Shown here: positions 6,051-9,251 of the stretch, piece after piece
Position numbering within the stretch: position 1 is the first letter of the stretch
Layout: each line of letters opens with the position of its first letter
From: Acidobacteriota bacterium
GTDB taxonomy: Bacteria; Acidobacteriota; UBA6911; RPQK01
Length of the DNA: 9,251 bases
Assembly (NCBI GenBank): GCA_003819755.1
Contig: RPQK01000256.1
Span: forward strand, 1-9,251
Reading direction: 5' to 3'
The notes under the pieces: model-generated
What the model was told of the DNA's origin: nothing
The model's input: only the letters and a program-made list of their open reading frames with translations
The model's database searches: none
Program-made: the position numbers and the translations under genes

Positions 6051-7547
6051 ATGCGTAAGGCTTGTTTATTGTGCTCTCTGTTCGTGCTCGTGTCTCAGGC
6101 ATCCAGCCAACCGGCACAGAACCGTCGCCTCATCGTGGTAAACCCGAGTGAGAAAGAACTCGTCAAGGAAGCGAACCGTTTAGGGATCTGTCCGGATCGG
6201 CTGAAGAATGGTCGGGAGGCGATCCGAGAAGCCCTCGAGATGGCACCGGAGGTCGCCAGGGAGATGCCGGTCTTCCTTGGCGCACATCTGATCAAGTATG
6301 AGTCGAAGCAGGCGCAAACGTTGATGTCGAGCCTGTACGAGAAACTGCTGGATGAAACGGCACAGTCGAACGATCCCCAGGAACTCGCTATTCTGCAATT
6401 CTCTGCCGTAGACTTGATTTCCGCACTGGATAAGCAGAACCCGTCGCTGGCGAAGAAGCTTGAGAGCCGATGGCCTCAGCCGCTGAGGCCATCCAGGGCA
6501 ACTCAACCGGTCGAGGAACCTTCCGTCCAGGATCAAATCCACAAGCAGATGAAGACGAACCCGGAGGAGGCGTTGTTGCAACTGCCGATGGCCGAGTCCG
6601 GAGGGGCCGATTTTCTTCTGCGGGGCAATCTTTTACGCGAGCTATGGGAACAGAACAGACCGGATGCGGCCCGGCAGCTACTGAATGAGAGCGCGGCGCT
6701 CCTTCCCCTCGCCGGCTCTCGCGGTCAGTCGGCCCTCGGCCCTTTCCTCCAAACCGCGCTTGGCCTTTTTCCTGACTCCCGCGAGGCACTCTTATCTGCC
6801 ACCGCACAATGGTATGCGGCCCTCGAGCAGATGGGAGGGCCCGAGTCCGATTTCCGGTCTCCCAGCGGTAAGGTTTTCCGCGTGAGCAGCGCCGACTTCG
6901 CTCTTTTGAACCAACTTGCCGCCCTTCGCATGCACCCGGAATTCTCCGAACAGATGGCCCGCATATCGCCGACGCTTCACAGCAGAATCCAGTCAGCGGG
7001 CGGCGTGCCATGGCTCTTCACCCCGGACACGGGAAGCCGGAACCAGGTTCGGCGGACCGTTAACGAAGCCTCAAAGGCAGATTTGGAAGCGGTCCTGACG
7101 GGCGTTTCGAACCCCAAGGATATAAAAGCGGCCTTGTCAGAAGTCTGCCGCGGAAACGACCAGGAAAAGAGAGAGAAGGTGTTCAGCCTGCTTTTGAGGC
7201 AAATACAGTCGGAGAAGGAGCCGACCAATGCCGCGTCAGAAATGATGAGTTTCGCATCCGATTGTATTCGGTGCCTCGGGGAGTTCCCCGTCGACTGGTA
7301 CAGTGCGGGGAAGAACCTGGTACGCCAGCTGAGAGAGGCCGAAGAGCAAGACCAACCGGTCCCCAGGCCGGGAGCCGCACGTCCTCGGTTTCGTCGGAGT
7401 TTTGCCACGGATTTCGAGGCTTATTTGTTTGAGAAAAGGGCTCGGACCGATTTCGCCGGGGTCATCGGCGAAGTGCGGGCAATCCCCGAGAAGCCTCGCG
7501 CTTTCCTGATCCTGATGCAAATCATCCAGGGTCTCAGCTCGTCATAG
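6051..7547 (+). CDS. Secreted, mostly helical protein of unknown function
   Basis: I do not recognise a family for this 498-residue protein. It begins MRKACLLCSLFVLVSQASSQ, a clear Sec signal peptide with a likely cleavage near residues 18-20. The mature part is rich in Leu, Ala, Glu and Arg with many short amphipathic segments (for example 52-70, 84-101, 170-215, 240-262 and 285-305), suggesting stacked helices like those of TPR- or HEAT-type scaffolds, though no repeat consensus is evident. Pro-rich linkers occur near 141-158 and 436-446. There are few cysteines (C47, C366 and a C405-x2-C408 pair in the mature part) and no enzymatic motif. It lies 26 bp after the glycoside hydrolase, same strand, and is probably co-transcribed, so a periplasmic role alongside that enzyme is a reasonable guess. 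A hairpin cluster follows its stop. Gene: confident. Function: unknown. Confidence 0.8.
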   Translation: MRKACLLCSLFVLVSQASSQPAQNRRLIVVNPSEKELVKEANRLGICPDRLKNGREAIREALEMAPEVAREMPVFLGAHLIKYESKQAQTLMSSLYEKLLDETAQSNDPQELAILQFSAVDLISALDKQNPSLAKKLESRWPQPLRPSRATQPVEEPSVQDQIHKQMKTNPEEALLQLPMAESGGADFLLRGNLLRELWEQNRPDAARQLLNESAALLPLAGSRGQSALGPFLQTALGLFPDSREALLSATAQWYAALEQMGGPESDFRSPSGKVFRVSSADFALLNQLAALRMHPEFSEQMARISPTLHSRIQSAGGVPWLFTPDTGSRNQVRRTVNEASKADLEAVLTGVSNPKDIKAALSEVCRGNDQEKREKVFSLLLRQIQSEKEPTNAASEMMSFASDCIRCLGEFPVDWYSAGKNLVRQLREAEEQDQPVPRPGAARPRFRRSFATDFEAYLFEKRARTDFAGVIGEVRAIPEKPRAFLILMQIIQGLSSS

Positions 7548-7615
7548 CAGCCGCCCGGCGCGGAAGCAGCAGATCCAAAGATTCGCGCTCTCATCGTAAT
7601 GACAAGCGACCGCCC

Positions 7616-7644
7616 ACAGCCGCAAGCCCCCCGCTTGCGGCTGT
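7616..7644 (+). terminator. 12-bp stem hairpin, probable terminator of the hydrolase unit
   Basis: ACAGCCGCAAGC (7616-7627) pairs perfectly with 7633-7644 around a CCCCC loop. It lies 69 bases after the stop at 7547, between two same-strand transcription units. A U-tract is lacking (only TT follows), so it may be a poor intrinsic terminator, a transcript-protecting stem or a dispersed repeat. Confidence 0.5.
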
Positions 7645-7651
7645 TAACTAG

Positions 7652-7666
7652 GTGCGGAGTCCGCAC
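7652..7666. repeat. Small inverted repeat GTGCGG-AGT-CCGCAC
   Basis: A perfect 6-bp stem with a 3-base loop, seven bases after the larger hairpin. It has the form of a short dispersed palindromic element and may act with the first hairpin at the end of the transcript. Whether it recurs in the genome cannot be seen from here. Confidence 0.5.
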
Positions 7667-7689
7667 TTCCTCCTGACCCCAAGCCTCAT

Positions 7690-7748
7690 CTTAATAACCA
7701 AATAAATACAAATATTTTATTGACAACCGTGTTTAGAAGCGATGTAAT
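7690..7748 (+). promoter_or_regulatory. Sigma-70-type promoter with AT-rich upstream element
   Basis: TTGACA (7720-7725) is a perfect -35 box. TGTAAT (7743-7748) matches five of six -10 bases, and the spacer is exactly 17 bases. The 30 bases before the -35 box (7690-7719) are nearly all A/T in a high-GC background, like an UP element. The predicted transcript would start near 7755 and run into the TonB-dependent receptor gene. Confidence 0.75.
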
Positions 7749-7909
7749 AATTCTTAAGTATCTCGTCTTGGGATCCCAGGCCCGAGGTGGGGAGCGGGAG
7801 CAGCCGGAACACGGCAGCTCGCTTTGTGTCTTCGAGCGGCGCGCTTTCGACTCCTTTTTCCGCTCCACCTAAAGCTTTAACCTTCTTCACAATCAGAAAG
7901 GAACGACGC
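7749..7909 (+). other. Leader region of the TonB-dependent receptor gene
   Basis: About 155 bases from the predicted transcription start to the ATG at 7910, with no gene visible. It contains TGGGATCCCA (a perfect palindrome, 7769-7778) and a 9-bp imperfect stem (7798-7806 with 7812-7820, one mismatch, GAACA loop). The last bases hold the ribosome binding site. I recognise no known riboswitch class. Confidence 0.5.
7897..7902 (+). promoter_or_regulatory. Ribosome binding site of the TonB-dependent receptor
   Basis: AAAGGA lies seven bases before the ATG at 7910. It fixes that start, which gives a basic N-terminus and a hydrophobic signal peptide. Confidence 0.75.
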
Positions 7910-9251
7910 ATGGTGAAAGAACACCGCGCAAGCTTCACCACGTACCGGTGTGTCGTGCTCGCCGCAGTTGCGGTCATCCTGGCCGTCTCCTCCCAGAGTG
8001 CCCTTAAGGCCCAAGTCCTCTACGGATCGATAACCGGCAACGTCCAAGATCGGACGCATGCCGCGGTCCCCGGAGCGGAAGTAACGATCACCCACGCAGA
8101 CACCGGGCGAGTCCGGACTGCCGTCACCAACGACGCCGGCCGCTACGATTTCTCGACAGTGCAAACCGGCGCCTGGACCCTGAAAGTGGGCATGCCAGGT
8201 TTTGACGTGTACGAAGAAAAGATCAACGTGGCCCTGAACTCAGTCACTCGGGCCGACGTGCACCTGGAGGTCGGCGGGGTCGCCGAAAGCCTGACCGTAA
8301 CATCCGGCGCCTCCACTCTCCTGCAGACCGACCGGGCGGAAGTTCGGGCCGAGTTGCCCTCGAAGGAAATCGAGGATCTGCCGGTTCCCGGCGCGCGCAA
8401 CTACCAGACGCTCTTCGGGACTTTGCCTGGATTCACCACTCCCGTCAACGCGCACTCGGTTCCCACCAATCCTTCGCGCGCGCTGCAGTTCAACGTGAAC
8501 GGGACGAGCGCCAGCTCGAATGATATCCGCATCGACGGAGCCAGCCAGTTTGACATCTGGCTGCCGCACATCACCGTCTACATCCCGTCGCTTGAGGCGA
8601 TCGAAACTGTTAACGTTGTGACCAACAGCTTCGACGCTGAGCAGGGTCTGGCGGGCGGCGCAGCCATCAACGTCCAGATCAAAAGCGGGACCAACGACTA
8701 TCACGGCTCTGGCTTCTGGTACAACTCCAACAACGGCCTGATGGCAAAGCCCTTCTTCCTCCCGCCTGGGGAACGGAATCCGAAGTACATCGTGAACCAG
8801 TACGGCGGCACCCTCGGGGGACCGATCGTCCGAGACAAGGTGTTCTTCTTTGCCAGCTACGAGTCCACCCCGGAACGCAGTTTTGCTTCGACTCTCGCGG
8901 ACATCCCAACGACTGCGATGAGAAACGGGGACATGACCGGGACGGACCGGCCCATCTACGATCCCTTGACCGGAAATCCCGATGGCTCCGGCCGAATTCC
9001 GTTCCCGAATAACATCATTCCGCAGGAACGAATCCACCCCATTGCCAAACAGATTTTCGATCTGATGCCCGCCCCGACCTTTGAAGACACTCTCACCAAC
9101 AACTTCTATGTCGGGGGTCGGTACGCGTACGACCGGAGCGTGCTGGACAGCAAAGTCGATTGGCACATCACGGACAAACTGAACATGTACGGCCGGTTCA
9201 GCGTCCTTCGCTTCGAGATGCTGGCCCCGACGCTGTTCGGTGAAAGCCTGA
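7910..9251 (+). CDS. Oar-like TonB-dependent receptor, 3'-truncated
   Basis: The frame is open from the ATG to the end of the window (447 codons), so the C-terminal barrel is missing; such proteins are usually about 1000-1200 residues. Residues 1-34 are a Sec signal peptide, with likely cleavage before QVLYGSITGNV. Residues about 36-122 form a carboxypeptidase-regulatory-like beta-sandwich (VPGAEVTITHADTG, NDAGRYDFSTVQTGAWTLKV). Residues about 125-260 are the plug, with LPVPGARNYQTLFGTLPGF (157-175), NVNGTSASSNDIRIDG (195-210) and INVQIKSGTNDYHGSGFWYN (253-272). The barrel begins with QYGGTLGGPIVRDKVFFFASYE (297-318) and the IPFPNNIIPQERIHPIAKQI segment (363-382), both very typical of the acidobacterial Oar-like group. 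It sits in the outer membrane and, with TonB-ExbBD, probably imports a large substrate such as an oligosaccharide or peptide. It has its own promoter downstream of the hydrolase unit, so it may be regulated separately from it. Confidence 0.92.
   Translation, partial: MVKEHRASFTTYRCVVLAAVAVILAVSSQSALKAQVLYGSITGNVQDRTHAAVPGAEVTITHADTGRVRTAVTNDAGRYDFSTVQTGAWTLKVGMPGFDVYEEKINVALNSVTRADVHLEVGGVAESLTVTSGASTLLQTDRAEVRAELPSKEIEDLPVPGARNYQTLFGTLPGFTTPVNAHSVPTNPSRALQFNVNGTSASSNDIRIDGASQFDIWLPHITVYIPSLEAIETVNVVTNSFDAEQGLAGGAAINVQIKSGTNDYHGSGFWYNSNNGLMAKPFFLPPGERNPKYIVNQYGGTLGGPIVRDKVFFFASYESTPERSFASTLADIPTTAMRNGDMTGTDRPIYDPLTGNPDGSGRIPFPNNIIPQERIHPIAKQIFDLMPAPTFEDTLTNNFYVGGRYAYDRSVLDSKVDWHITDKLNMYGRFSVLRFEMLAPTLFGESL

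Noticed and set aside
5353..6117. Minus-strand frame of 254 codons opposite the glycoside hydrolase
   Set aside because: Antisense to the conserved catalytic barrel, no recognisable motif or ribosome binding site; a shadow of codon bias.
7755..7909. Known riboswitch in the receptor leader
   Set aside because: I see a short palindrome and one imperfect stem but no conserved core of a known class such as cobalamin or TPP.
8240..9166. Minus-strand frame of 308 codons opposite the TonB-dependent receptor
   Set aside because: The plus strand is unmistakably an Oar-like receptor through this whole stretch; the antisense product has no family features.

Overview
The window looks like a stretch of a high-GC genome of the Acidobacteriota. 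The main clue is the truncated gene at the right end. It encodes an Oar-like TonB-dependent receptor with a carboxypeptidase-regulatory-like N-terminal domain, a protein type strongly expanded in that phylum. The ATGA gene overlap, the GH50-like secreted enzyme and the type of leftmost secreted protein fit the same assignment. This is a judgement from protein character, not a database result. Both ends of the window cut through genes.

Left part (1-3152, + strand): three tightly packed genes form one apparent operon. The first is the 5'-truncated end of a conserved secreted protein of unknown function. Its frame is open through an 18-bp tandem repeat and hairpin at the window edge. It overlaps by 4 bp a five-helix membrane cytochrome b with two His-x13-His pairs. 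After 19 bp comes a membrane-anchored flavoprotein carrying a zinc ribbon, a ferredoxin domain and a thioredoxin-reductase-like FAD/NAD(P)H domain. The last two together look like a membrane electron-transfer module linking NAD(P)H or ferredoxin electrons to a di-heme transmembrane conduit.

Middle (3153-3945): a minus-strand gene converges on the flavoprotein with only 5 bp between stop codons. It encodes a four-helix-bundle protein related to 23S rRNA intervening-sequence proteins (four-helix-bundle suffix type). Just upstream of its start lies a large inverted repeat built from 9-bp GGGACA(G/C)AA units: a 36-bp stem with one mismatch, each arm also having the pattern of a G-quadruplex. The gene plus repeat looks like an accessory insertion between two metabolic regions.

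Right part (3946-9251, + strand): a clan GH-A glycoside hydrolase resembling GH50, with a twin-arginine-like N-terminus, is followed after 26 bp by a secreted, mostly helical protein of unknown function. A hairpin cluster probably ends that unit. A good sigma-70 promoter with an AT-rich upstream element and a leader of about 155 nt then drives the TonB-dependent receptor. Together these genes suggest import and breakdown of a glycan, although the substrate cannot be read from the sequence.

The points most worth following up are the four-helix-bundle gene with its structured repeat, the ferredoxin cluster with a His in place of a Cys, the in-frame repeat in the first gene, and the uncharacterised secreted protein beside the hydrolase.
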